Assembly (NCBI GenBank): GCA_947044405.1 | Contig: CAMRHE010000508.1 | Location: 760,001 to 824,000 of the forward strand | Source: Leptodactylus fallax | Lineage: Eukaryota; Chordata; Amphibia; Anura; Leptodactylidae | Direction of reading: 5' to 3' | Length of the DNA: 64,000 bases | Shown: one piece after another, positions 1 to 12,254 of the stretch | Numbering within the stretch: position 1 is the first letter of the stretch | How the letters are laid out: each line of letters begins with the position of its first letter | Notes under the pieces: generated by a model | What the model was told of the DNA's origin: nothing | Databases searched by the model: none | What the model saw: only the letters and a program-made list of their open reading frames with translations | Made by a program: the position numbers and the translations under genes

Positions 1-47
1 AGATAGATAGATAGATAAGAAGATAGATAGATAGATAGATAGATATG

Positions 48-100
<53 letters not shown>

Positions 101-127
101 TGAGATAGATAGATAGATAGATAGATG

Positions 128-166
<39 letters not shown>

Positions 167-257
167 GATAGATATGGGATAGATAGATAGATAGATAGAT
201 AGATAAGGAGATAGATAGATATGAGATAGATGGATAGATAGATAGATAGATAGATAT

Positions 258-288
<31 letters not shown>

Positions 289-331
289 ATAGATAATAGA
301 AAATAGATAGATAGATAGATAGATAGATAGA
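1..331. repeat. GATA/AGAT tetranucleotide microsatellite
   Basis: The first 330 bases are an almost uninterrupted run of the tetranucleotide AGAT, broken by occasional ATGAG, ATGGG, AAGAAG and AATAG interruptions. The array continues past the left edge. GATA microsatellites are common in vertebrate genomes. If cyp26b1 is transcribed as proposed, this run lies inside its first intron. No coding potential. Confidence 0.97.
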
Positions 332-509
332 CAATGTCGTACAGAGAGTTATTATTCATATTACACTACATTACACAGCACTGGCATTGATGTTATACAT
401 TGTCCTTGGTAATCTCCTGTATTCCAGCACACTGATACCCAGCACTGTCAGACTGATATCACACTGCACGGCACAGTCATTGACTCTGCATTGCATTACA
501 GAACAGCAT
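332..509. other. Short non-array spacer
   Basis: About 180 bases between the GATA run and the next minisatellite. It is AT-rich with CAC/GTG dinucleotide clusters that look like a decayed edge of the following repeat. I see no gene, RNA or mobile element. Confidence 0.6.
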
Positions 510-2375
510 CATTTATAATATACTATATCACACAGTGTTGTCAGTACAGTACTGTCACTAATGTAACCCTATTACACAAAGATGTCACTGATATGACACT
601 ATTATACAGTACAGTCGCTAATATGTCACTAATATACTGCAGTCACTGATGTCACACACAAAGATGTCACATCACCAATATGACTGTTATACAGTGCTGT
701 CACACAAATATGTCACTAATACACTTTTGTACAGCACTGTCACTAACATGACACTAATATACTGCACAATCACTGATATGACACTATATTATAATACTTT
801 TTCTAATATGACACAACACGACACCACACACTGTAATATAACATATCACTGTCACCGATATCACACTGTAATATAACATAGAACTTTCACAGACATCACA
901 CTGTAATATGACGTAGGACTGTCACTGATATAACACTGTAATATAACATAGAACTGTCACTGATATCACACTGTAATATTACAGCACTGTCACAGATATC
1001 ACACTGTAATATTACAGCACTGTCACTGATATCACACTGTAATATAACATAGCACTGTCACTGATATCACACTGTAATATAACATAGCACTGTCACTGAG
1101 ATATCACACTGTAATATTACAGCACTGTCACAGATATCACACTTTAATATTACAGCACTGTCACTGATATCACACTGTAATATTACAGCACTGTCACAGA
1201 TATCACACTGTAATATTACAGCACTGTCACTGATATCACACTGTAATATAACATAGCACTGTCACTGATATCACACTCTGTAACATATCACTGTCACAGA
1301 TATCACACTGTATAATAACACAGCACTGTCACTGATATCACACTGTAATATTACAGCACTGTCACTGATATCACACTGTAATATAATATATCACTGTCAC
1401 TGATATCACACTGTAATATTACAGCACTGTCACTGATATCACACTGTAATATAATATATCACTGTCACTGATATCACACTGTAATATTACAGCACTGTCA
1501 CTGATATCACACTGTAATATAACATATCACTGTCACTGATATCACACTGTAATATAACACAGCACTGTCACAGATATCACACTGTAATATTACAGCACTG
1601 TCACTGATATCACACTGTAATATAACATATCACTGACACTGATATCACACTGTAATATTACAGCACTGTCACTGATATCACACTGTAATATAATATATCA
1701 CTGTCACTGATATCACACTGTAATATTACAGCACTGTCACTGATATCACACTGTAATATTACAGCACTGTCACTGATATCACACTGTAATATAACATAGC
1801 ACTGTCACAGATATCACACTGTAATATAACATATCACTGTCACTGATATCACACTGTAATATAACACAGCACTGTCACAGATATCACACTGTAATATTAC
1901 AGCACTGTCACTGATATCACACTGTAATATAACATATCACTGACACTGATATCACACTGTAATATTACAGCACTGTCACTGATATCACACTGTAATATAA
2001 TATATCACTGTCACTGATATCACACTGTAATATTACAGCACTGTCACTGATATCACACTGTAATATTACAGCACTGTCACTGATATCACACTGTAATATA
2101 ACATAGCACTGTCACAGATATCACACTGTAATATAACATATCACTGTCACTGATATCACACTGTAATATAACACAGCACTGTCACAGATATCAAACTGTA
2201 ATATTACAGCACTGTCACAGATATCACACTGTAATATTACAGCACTGTCACTGATATCACACTGTATAATAACACAGCACTGTCACTGATATCACACTGT
2301 AATATTACAGCACTGTCACAGATATCACACTGTAATATAACATATCACTGACACTGATATAACACTGTAATATAA
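510..2375. repeat. 33-36-bp minisatellite (TCACTGATATCACACTG core)
   Basis: Tandem units share the core TCACTGATATCACACTGTAA followed by either TATTACAGCACTG (33-bp units) or TATAACATAGCACTG-type endings (35-36-bp units). The left part, about 510-840, is strongly diverged and irregular; from about 840 to 2375 the units are regular. A block of roughly 305 bp is duplicated in tandem: the rare variant CACTGACACTGATATC occurs at about 1631 and again at about 1937 with the same neighbours. Each unit carries a GATATC palindrome. A 75-codon open frame near 649-876 sits in the diverged part and has no recognisable domain. Confidence 0.93.
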
Positions 2376-2625
2376 GACTAGTGACAAGTACAGTATACCA
2401 GTGGCAGGTACAGTGTTATATACCAGTGATAGGTACAATGTTATAAACCAGTGACAGGTGTTATAGACTAGTGACAGTTACAGTATTATATACCAGTGAC
2501 AGGTACATTGTTATAAACCAGGGATAGGTACAGTATTATAGACCAGTGATGGGTACAATGTTATAGACCAGTGACAATTACAGTTTTATATACCAGTGAC
2601 AGGCATGCTGTTATAAACCAGTGAG
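2376..2625. repeat. Diverged 25-bp minisatellite (CCAGTGACAGGTACAGT core)
   Basis: About ten degenerate units of roughly 25 bp, each with CCAGTGAYAGGTACARTGTT and ATANA. For example, two successive unit starts at 2423 and 2448 are 25 bp apart. The block joins the TCACTG-type array on its left to the CTGGTATA-type array on its right and shares short words with both, so it may be a transitional or ancestral stretch. No gene. Confidence 0.8.
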
Positions 2626-5600
2626 AGATATGGTGCACTGGGCTCCTGGTGCACACTGGGCTCCTGGTATATACTGGGCTCCTGGTATATACTGGGCTCC
2701 TGGTATACACTGGGCTCCTGGTATATACTGGGCTCCTGGTATATACTGGGCTCCTGGTGCACACTGGGCTCCTGGTATACACTGGGCTCCTGGTATATAC
2801 TGGGCTCCTGGTATATACTGGGCTCCTGGTATACACTGGGCTCCTGGTATACACTGGGCTCCTGGTATATACTGGGCTCCTGGTATATACTGGGCTCCTG
2901 GTATACACTGGGCTCCTGGTATATACTGGGCTCCTGGTATACACTGGGCTCCTGGTATATACTGGGCTCCTGGTGGACAGGGCTCCTGGTATATACTGGG
3001 TTCCTGGTATATACTGGGCTCCTGGTATATACTGGGCTCCTGGTATATACTGGGTTCCTGGTATATACTGGGCTCCTGGTATACACTTGGTCCCTGGTAT
3101 ATACTGGGCTCCTGGTATATACTGGGCTCCTGGTATATACTGGGCTCCTGGTATATACTGGGCTCCTGGTATATACTGGGCTCCTGGTGCACACTGGGCT
3201 CCTGGTATATACTGGGCTCCTGGTATACTGTGCTCCTGGTATATACTGGGCTCCTGGTACACACTGGGCTCCTGGTATACACTGGGCTCCTGGTATATAC
3301 TGGGTCTGGTAATACTGGGGTATATACTGGGCTCCTGGTATATACTGGGCTCCTGGTATACTGGGCTCCTGGTATATACTGGGCCATCCTGGTATACTGG
3401 GCTCCTGGTATATACTGGGGCTCCTGGTAATACTGGGCTCCTGGTATATACTGGGCCTCCTGGTATATGTGTGGCCCCTGGTATACTGGAGCTCCTGGTA
3501 TATACTGGGCTCGATCCTGGTACTGTGCTCCTGGTATATACTGTGCCTATATACTGGGCTCCGGTATATACTGGGCTCCTGGTATATACTGGGCTCCTGG
3601 TATACTGGGCCCTGGTATATACTGGGCTCTCCTGGTACATACTGTGCTCCTGGTATATACTGGGCTCCTGGTATACTGTGCTCCTGGTATATACTGGGCT
3701 CCTGGTATACTGGGCTCCTGGTATATACTGGGCTCCTGGTATACTGGGCTCCTGGTATATACTGGTATATACTGGTCTCTGCGGCCTGGTATATACTGGG
3801 CTCTCCTGGTATACTGGGCCCTGGTATATACTGGGCCTCCTGGTATCTGGGCCTGGTATATACTGGGCTCCTGGTATACTGTGCCCTGGTATATACTTGG
3901 GCTCCTGGTATACTGGGCTCCTGGTATATACTGGGTCAATCCTGGTACTGGGCCCTGGTATATACTGGGCATCCTGGTATACTGTGCCCTGGTATATACT
4001 GGGCTCCTGGTATACCTGGGGCCCTGGTATATACACGGCTCCTGGTACATGTGCCTGGTATATACGGGCTCCTGGTAATACTGCGCTCCTGGTATATACT
4101 GGGCTCCTGGTATACTGGGCTCCTGGTATATACTGGGTCTCCTGGTATACTGGGCCCTGGTATATACTGGGGCTCCTGGTATATACTGGGTCCCTGGTAT
4201 ATACTGGGCTCCTGGTATACTGTGCTCCTGGTATATACTGGGGCGATCCTGGTATACTGTGCTCCTGGTATATACTGGGTGGCAATACTGGAATGCTCTG
4301 GTATATACCGTGACGGTATAACTGGGCTCCTGGTATATACTGGGCTCCTGGTATACTGGGCCCTGGTATATACTGGGCTCATACTGGTATACTGTGCCCT
4401 GGTATATACTGGGCTCCTGGTATACCTAGTGCCCTGGTATATACTGGGCTCCTGGTATATACTGGCCTCTGGTATATACTGGGCGTCCTGGTATACTGTG
4501 CCCTGGTATATACTGGGCTCCTGGTATATACTGGGCTCCTGGTATATACTGGCTCCTTGGTATATACTGGGCTCCTGGTATACTGCGCCCTGGTATATAC
4601 TGGGCTCCTGGTATGTGTGGTATATACTGGGCTCCTGGTATACACTTGGTTCCCTGGTATATACTGGGCTCTCCTGGTATATACTGTGCTCCTGGTATAT
4701 ACTGGGCTCCTGGTATATACTGGGCTCCTGGTATATACTGGGCTCCTGGTATATACTGGGTTCCTGGTATATACTGGGCTCCTGGTGTATACTGGTCGTG
4801 GTAATAGCCTGGTATACACTTGGGCTCCTGGTATATACTGGGCTCCTGGTATATACTGCTGGTATATACTGGGCCCTGGTATATACTGGGCTCCTGGTAT
4901 ATACTGGGCTCCTGGTATACATAGCGCCTCCTGGTATACACTTGGTTCCTGGTATATACTGGGCTCCTGGTATATACTGGGCTGCGTGGTATACACTGGT
5001 CTGGTTACCCTGGTATATACTGGACTCCTGGTATATACTGGGCTCCTGGTATATACTGGGCTCCTGGTATACACTGGGCTCCTGGTATATACTGGACTCT
5101 TGGTATATACTGGGCTCCTGGTATATACTGGGCTCCTGGTATATACTGGACTCTTGGTATATACTGGGCTCCTTGTATATACTGGGCTCCTGGTATATAC
5201 TGGACTCTTGGTATATACTGGTGCTCCTTGTATATACTGGGCTCCTGGTATATACTGGGCTCCTGGTATATACTGGGCCTGGTATATACTGGGCTCCTGG
5301 TATATACTGGGCTCCTGGTATATACTGGGCTCCTGGTATATACTGGGCTCCTGGTATATACTGGGCTCCTGGTATATACTGGGCTCCTGGTATACACTTG
5401 GTTCCTGGTATATACTGGGCTCCTGGTATATACTGGGCTCCTGGTATACACTCTTGGTTCCTGGTATATACTGGACTCTTGGTATATACTGGGCTCCTTG
5501 TATATACTGGGCTCCTGGTATATACTGGGCTCCTGGTATATACTGGGCTCCTTGTATATACTGGGCTCCTGGTATATACTGGGCTCCTTGTATATACTGT

Positions 5601-6001
5601 GCTCCTGGTATATACTGGGCTCCTGGTATACACTTGGCTCCTGGTATATACTGGACTCTTGGTATATACTGGTCTTGGTATACACTGGCTCCTTGTATAT
5701 ACTGGGCTCCTTGTATATACTGGGCTCCTGGTATATACTGGGCTCCTGGTATATACTGGGCTCCTTGTATATACTGGGCTCCTGGTATATACTGGGCTCC
5801 TGGTATACACTTGGTTCCTGGTATATACTGGACTCTTGGTATATACTGTGCTCCTTGTATATACTGGGCTCCTGGTATATACTGGGCTCCTGGTATATAC
5901 TGGGCTCCTGGTATACACTTGGTTCCTGGTATATACTGGACTCTTGGTATATACTGTGCTCCTTGTATATACTGTGCTCCTTGTATATACTGGGCTACTA
6001 C
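2626..6001. repeat. 18-bp minisatellite (CTCCTGGTATATACTGGG)
   Basis: Tandem copies of CTCCTGGTATATACTGGG, about 185 units, with TATACAC, GTGCACAC, ACTCTTGG and TCCTTG variants. Regular 18-bp spacing holds at 2626-3290 and about 4620-6001. Between about 3290 and 4620 the spacing is broken by many 1-5-base indels and truncated units. Because 18 is divisible by three and the unit lacks stops in several frames, long open frames of hexapeptide repeats (GLLVYT, YTRSPV, YIPGAQ) appear on both strands; these are consequences of the repeat, not proteins. Each unit contains the palindrome GTATATAC. Confidence 0.96.
3290..4620. repeat. Indel-rich core of the 18-bp array
   Basis: Within the 18-bp array this stretch has truncated or expanded units in almost every repeat, with odd insertions such as GTCAAT, TGCGGCC and GTGACGG. 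The flanking copies on both sides are near-perfect. The pattern could be an older diverged core or consensus errors of a long-read assembly in a hard repeat; the sequence alone does not decide. Confidence 0.6.
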
Positions 6002-6501
6002 AGAAGAGCTCCACACATCTGTACTATTAGGCAGGTCACTGGCAGGTCAGTGGGTAAGAGTGGAATATGAGGGCAACACCAAAGAGAAATGTCCTGAATG
6101 TGGGGAGGAGGATCCCAGGCAGACTGCTAACATAGCAATGATAGACCTGGAGGGGTTACTGGCAATACAACACCTAGTGGCAGTGGGGTAATAGTGCCAG
6201 AAACAGTGAGGCAGGACTAGGGGGTGGGCAGGCAGCAGTTGACATCACTCCTGCCGGCAATGACAGCAGAGACACATGGCTGTTACCTCAAGTCACGTGC
6301 AGAGAAAGTCACAAAATACGGGTCACCAGGTGGACAATAAGAGGCAGGAAGCCTAGTCACCAAGAGGGCCAGGCAGGTCCTGTGAAGTGGAGAAACCCCG
6401 ACTACAGGTGGAGGTCCAAAGAGAACGGCAAGTAATACGGAAATAGTGTCAGAATAAAGGACAGTGACACCGAGTGATGACCTCACAAGCAGCACATGTG
6501 A
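6002..6501. other. Non-array island inside putative intron 1
   Basis: About 500 bp of mostly non-repetitive sequence between the 18-bp and 30-bp arrays. It holds a perfect DR5 nuclear-receptor motif at 6033-6049, a CACGTG E-box at 6294-6299, and a weaker DR2-like pair (GGGTCA, CC, AGGTGG) at 6320-6333. Words such as GTTACTGGCAATACAACACC resemble decayed 30-bp units, so part of it may be ancient array. Open frames of up to 77 codons occur but match nothing I recognise; I found no cyp26b1 exon 2 here. Confidence 0.6.
6033..6049 (+). promoter_or_regulatory. Perfect DR5 retinoic-acid response element motif
   Basis: The sequence reads AGGTCA, then CTGGC, then AGGTCA: two perfect consensus nuclear-receptor half-sites as a direct repeat with a 5-bp spacer. 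DR5 is the classical binding arrangement for RAR/RXR heterodimers. Cyp26 genes are known retinoic-acid-induced feedback targets, and this motif falls in what appears to be intron 1 of cyp26b1, about 6.2 kb downstream of exon 1, in one of the few non-array stretches. Seen: the motif. Inferred: that it is used. The neighbouring 30-bp array has related degenerate arrangements, so descent from that repeat is possible. Confidence 0.6.
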
Positions 6502-9060
6502 TGTCACTAGTGTCACAGGTAAGAGAAAACAAAATCACAACTAGTGTCACTAGAAGCGACAAAAACACAACGGGTGTTACAGTTAAGTAAAGTGTCACCA
6601 AGGTAAAAAGTACAGTAAGTAACCGATTATCAGTAGTATCCTGTCATTAGTGTCACGGAAGTATAATGTAGCATCACTATTGTCACAAGTATCTGACAAA
6701 ATGTCACTTCAATGTTACAGGTAAGTAAAATAACATCACAAGCGTCAAGGTTATGTACAGAATGTCTCTACTGTCAAATGTATGTAAAATAATATTGCTA
6801 GTGTCACAGGTATGTAAAATAATATCACTAGTGTTACAGGTAAATAAAGTAATATCACTAGTGTTACAGGTATATAAAGTAATAACACTAGTGTTACAGG
6901 TATATAAAGTAATATCACTAGTGTTACAGGTATATAAAGTAATATCACTAGTGTCACAGGTATGTAAAATAATATCACTAGTGTTACAGGTATATAAAGT
7001 AATATCACTAGTGTCACAGGTATGTAAAATAATATCACTAGTGTTACAGGTATATAAAATAATATCACTAGTGTCACAGGTATGTAAAATAATATCACTA
7101 GTGTCACAGGTAAATGTAAAATAATATCACTAGTGTCACAGGTATGAAAAATAATATCACTAGTGTCACAGGTAAATAAATAATATCACTAGTGTTACAG
7201 GTATAAAAAGTAATAGCACTAGTGTCATAGGTATGTAAAGTAACATCACTAGTGTCACAGGTATGTAAAGTAATATCACTAGTGTCATAGGTATGTAAAG
7301 TAATATCACTAATGTCACAGGTATATAACGTAATATCACTAATGTCATAGATATGTAAATAATATCACTAGTGTCACATGTATGTAAAATAATATCACTA
7401 GTGTCATAGGTATGTAAAGTAATATCACTAGTGTCACAGGTATGTAAAGTAATATCACTAGTGTCACAGGTAAATAAATAATATCACTAGTGTCACAGGT
7501 ATGTAAAGTAATATCACTAGTGTCATAGGTATGTAAAGTAATATCACTAGTGCCACAGGTATATAAAGTAATATCACTAGTGTCGTAAGTATGTAAAGTA
7601 ATATCACTAATGTCACAGGTATATAACGTAATATCACTAATGTCATAGATATGTAAATAATATCACTAGTGTCACATGTATGTAAAATAATATCACTAGT
7701 GTCATAGGTATGTAAAGTAATATCACTAGTGTCACAGGTATATAAAGTAATATCACTAGTGTCGTATGTATATAAAGTAATATCACTAGTGTCACAGGTA
7801 TGTAAAGTAATATCACTAGTGTCATAGGTATGTAAAGTAATATCACTAGTGTCACAGGTATATAACGTAATATCACTAGTGTCACAGGTATGTAAAGTAA
7901 TATCACTAGTGTCACAGGAATGTAAAGTAATATCACTAGTGTCACAGGTATATAAAGTAATATCACTAATGTCATAGGTATGTAAAGTAATATCACTAGT
8001 GTCACAGGTATATAAAGTAATATCACTAATGTCATAGGTATGTAAAGTAATATCACTAGTGTTACAGGTATATAAAGTAATATCACTAGTGTTACAGGTA
8101 TATAAAGAAATATCACTTGTGTCACAGGTATTTAACATAATATCACTAGTGTCACAGATAAATAAAATAATATCACTAGTGTCACAGGTATGTAAAGTAA
8201 TATCACTAGTGTTACAGATAAATAAAATAATATCACTAGTGTCACTGGTAAATAAAATAATATCACTTGTGTCACAGGTATGTAAAGTAATATCACTAGT
8301 GTTACAGGTATATAAAGTAATATCACTAGTGTTACAGGTATATAAATAAATATCACTAGTGTCACAGGTATTTAACGTAATATCACTAGTGTCACAGGTA
8401 TGTAAAGTAATATCACTAGTGTTACAGGTATATAAAGTAATATCACTAGTGTTACAGGTATTTAACGTAATATCACTAGTGTTACAGATAAATAAAATAA
8501 TATCACTAGTGTCACTGGTAAATAAAATAATATCACTTGTGTCACAGGTATGTAAAGTAATATCACTAGTGTTACAGGTATATAACGTAATATCACTAGT
8601 GTTACAGGTATTTAACGTAATATCACTAGTGTTACAGATAAATAAAATAATATCACTAGTGTCACAGGTATATAAAGAAATATCACTAGTGTCACAGGTA
8701 TTTAACGTAATATCACTAGTGTCACAGGTATGTAAAGTAATATCACTAGTGTTACAGGTATATAAAGTAATATCACTAGTGTTACAGGTATTTAACGTAA
8801 TATCACTAGTGTTACAGATAAATAAAATAATATCACTAGTGTCACAGGTATATAAAGTAATATCACTAGTGTCACAGGTATATAAAGTAATATCACTAGT
8901 GTCACAGGTATGTACAATAATTGCATTATTGTCGCAAATAAGTGAAATAATATCACTAGTCTCACAGGTATGTAACAGAAAGTCGCAGTGTCAGTGGTAT
9001 GTAAAATAACATCATGAGTATCACAAGTAAGGAAAAACATCACTAGTGTCACAGGTATGT
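6502..9060. repeat. 30-bp minisatellite, subfamily A (CACTAGTGTCACAGGTATG)
   Basis: About 85 tandem units with strict 30-bp spacing over most of the stretch; core CACTAGTGTCACAGGTATG followed by TAAAGTAATAT. Variants include GTGTTACAGGTATATAAAG, GTGTCATAGG and ATTTAACG. Each unit carries the ACTAGT palindrome. On the plus strand the unit contains CAG|GTATGT, a good match to a splice-donor consensus, but the only supported gene nearby runs on the minus strand. Long open frames (LVILLYIPVT- or ITLYTCDTSD-type repeats) follow from the 30-bp period and are not genes. The array lies within putative intron 1 of cyp26b1. Confidence 0.95.
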
Positions 9061-12000
9061 AAAGTAATACCACTCTTAGCGCAGATCTGCAAAAATATAA
9101 CTCTAGTGTTCCCAATGTGTAAAGTAATATCACAACTGTCAAAGAAAAGCAAAATAATTTAATTTGCATTGTCACAAGTATGTACCAGGATGTCACTATA
9201 GGTACAGGCAGGAAACCTAAGGTCACTAGTGTAATAAGAAGGTAACAAAATGTCACCAACGGATGATAAATATAACATGACAAGTGTCAAAGGAAGGTAA
9301 TATAAGACCTCTAGTGTCACGGGTAGGCAACATTACATCACTATTGCCACAGACAGGTAATTGAACATCACTAGTGCCACAAACAGTCATCATTGGTGTC
9401 ATTGTCATGTAATACAATACCACCAGTGTCTCTAGTAACATATCCACAAATGTCACAGACAGGAAAAATAACATCACTAGTGTCGCAGACAGAGAACTTC
9501 ACATCACCAGTCAAAAATTAGTCAAAAATAGGTATTACAGTATCAGCAGAATGGTAACATGATGATAATCAGGTAATATAAGTGCATTAGTGTAACACTA
9601 ATGTCAGAACTGCCAGGGGCGTGTAATAAACCTGTGTCACAGCCAGATAATGCAATGTCACTAGTATAAGGAAAGATAACATTATATCAATAGAGTCACA
9701 GACAGGTAATATAAAATCACTACAAGTAACATAACATCACTAGTGCCACAGGCAGGTAATATAATAGTGTGACTGGCAGGTAATATAAAATCACTAGTGT
9801 CACTGACAAGTAATATAATATCAATAGTGTCACTGGCAGGTAATATAAGGTCATTAGTACACTGACAGGTAACATCACTAGTGTCACTGACAGGCAATAA
9901 AATATCACTAGTGTCACTAACAGGTAATGTAAAATCACTAGTGTCATTGACAAGTAATATAACATCACTAGAGTCACTGACAAGTAGCATCACATCACCA
10001 GTATTACTTACAGGTATTATAACACCACTAGTGTCACTAAAAGATAATATAAAATCAGTAATGTCACTGACAACTAATAGGATATCACCTGTGTCAGTGA
10101 CAGATAATATAAAATCACTGGTGCCACTGGCAGGTAAACACCAGTAGTGACTCTAAGAGGTAATATAACATAATTAGTGCCAAAGACCGGCAATACAAAG
10201 TCAACAATGTTACTGACAGGTAATATACTTTCCCTAGTATCACTTACATGTAATATAACATTAGTAGTGACACTGACAGGTAATACAAGATCACTAGTGA
10301 CACTGGCAGCTGATATAACATCACTAGTGTCACTGCCAGATAATAGAACATCACTAGTAACACAGACAGATAATATAACAACACTAGTGTTACTAGCAGG
10401 TAATATAATATCACTAGTGTCAATGACATGTAATATCAATAGTGTCACTTGTCACAGCTATGTAATATAACATTATTAGTGTAATTGACAGGTATATAAC
10501 AACTAAAGTCAGTGATATAACCTCACTAATGGCACTGCCAGATAATATAATATTGCCAGGATCACTGGCAGGTAATATTACAACACTAGGGTCACTGGAA
10601 GGTAATATAACATCACTAGAGTCAATGATAGATGTCATAAATTCACTAGTGACACTGACAGGTAATATAACATCACAAATGTCCCTGACAGCTAATATAA
10701 CATCACTAGTAACACTACCAGTTTAAATAACATCCCGAATGTTACTGACAGGTAATATAACATCACTAATATCACTGACAGATAATATAACATCTCTTCT
10801 GACATTGTAAGGTAATATAACATCATTAGTAACACTGATAGTAAATATAACATCAGTAGTGACATTTACAAGTATTATAACATCATCAGTATCACTGACA
10901 GGTAATATAACATCACTATTATCACTGACAGATAATATAACATCAATAGTGACGCTGACAGGTAATATAATATCACTAGTATCACTTACATGTAATATAA
11001 CATCAGTAGTGTCCATTAATGAAACTGACAGGTGATATAACATTAGTAGTGACACTGACAGGTAACGCAACATCACTACTGTCCATTAGTGACACTAATA
11101 AGTAATATAACTTCACTAGAACCACAGACTGGTAATATAACATCCCTAGTGAAAATGACAGATAATACAAGATCAATGATATCACTGACAGATAATATAA
11201 CATCAGTAGTATCACAGACAGATAATATTACATCACAAGTTTCACTGACAGACAGTATGACATCCCTTAGTGGCACTGACAGGTAATATAACGTCACTAG
11301 TGTCACAGACAGGTAATATAACATCAATAATATCACTGACAAGTAATATAACATCAATAATATCACTGATATGTAATATATAATCACTAGTAACTCTGAC
11401 AGGTAATATACTATCAATAATATCACTGACAGGTAAAATAATATCACTAGTATCGCTGCCATGTAATAGTGATACTAACAATAAAATACAATACATAGTG
11501 ACACGGACAGGTAATACAAGATCATTAATATCACTGTCAGGTGATATAACAACACTACTGACACTAACATGTAATATAATATCACAAGTATCACTGACAG
11601 GTAAAATAACAAAGCTAGTGATATGGACAGGTACTACAAGATCACTAATGTCACCGACAGGTAATATAACATCAGTAGTGACACTAACAGTTAATATGAC
11701 ATCACTAGTATCACTACTATGTAAGATAACATCACTAGTGACAGTGACAGGTAATATGACATCACTAGTATCACTGTCAGGTGATAGAACAACACTATTA
11801 TCACTGACAGGTAAAACATATCACTAGTATCACTGTCAGGTAAAACATATCACTAGTGTCACTGACAGGTAATATGACATCACTAGTATCACTACTATGT
11901 AAGATAACATCCCTAGTGACAGTGACAGGTAAGATAATATCGCCAATATCACTTACAGGTAATGTGACATCACTAGTATCACTGCTATGTAATATAACAT

Positions 12001-12230
12001 CCCTAGTGACAGTGACAGGTAAGATAATATCGCCAATATCACTTACAGGTAATATGACATCACTAGTATCACTGCCAGGTGATAGAACAACACTACTGAC
12101 ACTGACAGGTAAAACATGTCACTAGTGTCACTGACAGGTAATATGAAATCACTAGTATCACTGCTATGTAATATAACATCACTGACAGGTGACATCACTA
12201 CTAGGACAGGCAGTATGATTCAGGTAAGTG
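9061..12230. repeat. 30-bp minisatellite, subfamily B (GTCACTGACAGGTAATAT)
   Basis: Continuation of the same 30-bp period with a different and more diverged consensus: CACTAGTGTCACTGACAGG followed by TAATATAACAT. About 105 units. Most units contain TGACAG, the core recognised by TALE homeodomain (Meis/Prep) proteins, and GTCA-5 bp-AGGTAA, which resembles a degraded DR5 element. Divergence is highest at about 9060-9700. The array runs to about 12230, only some 20 bp from the splice donor of cyp26b1 exon 1. Open frames of 60-130 codons here are repeat artefacts. Confidence 0.93.
10579..10595 (+). promoter_or_regulatory. Near-consensus DR5 motif in the 30-bp array
   Basis: One 30-bp unit reads GGGTCA, CTGGA, AGGTAA: a perfect RGGTCA half-site, a 5-bp spacer, and a second half-site with one mismatch. 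It is the closest array-borne relative of the perfect DR5 at 6033-6049 that I noticed. Binding is not shown by sequence alone. Confidence 0.35.
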
Positions 12231-12245
12231 ACAGACACAGAGGGC

Positions 12246-12254
12246 ACCTACCTG
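12246..12254 (-). other. cyp26b1: 5' splice site of cyp26b1 exon 1
   Basis: Read on the minus strand the sequence is CAG|GTAGGT, a near-ideal donor. It follows the codons for HWILQ. In mammalian CYP26B1 the first coding exon also ends after the corresponding glutamine (residue 68) in phase 0, so both position and phase agree with the family. Confidence 0.93.

Larger units (their letters stand above)
1..12251 (-). other. cyp26b1: cyp26b1 intron 1 (partial, extends past left edge)
   Basis: The exon 1 donor is at 12251-12250 on the minus strand. I searched by eye for exon 2 of the family (the segment with the K(Y)GNVFKTHLLGRP motif) in 1-12251 on the minus strand and did not find it. The whole left part of the window is therefore interpreted as intron 1, at least 12.25 kb, of which all but about 0.7 kb is tandem repeat. 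This rests on the exon 1 call and on absence of other exons, so it is an inference. Confidence 0.75.

Noticed and set aside
510..2375. CRISPR-like appearance of short direct repeats
   Set aside because: Units are directly tandem without unique spacers, and the genome is vertebrate.
2561..6191. Long frames in the 18-bp array (hexapeptide repeats such as GLLVYT and YTRSPV)
   Set aside because: Same cause: an 18-bp unit without stops. Overlapping frames on both strands encode different repeats over the same DNA.
6002..6501. cyp26b1 exon 2 in the intron island
   Set aside because: None of the conserved exon 2 wording (for example GNVFKTHLLGRP) appears in any minus-strand frame.
6751..12130. Frames of 60-220 codons in the 30-bp intron arrays
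   Set aside because: Artefacts of the 30-bp period; no domain, and they lie in what appears to be an intron.
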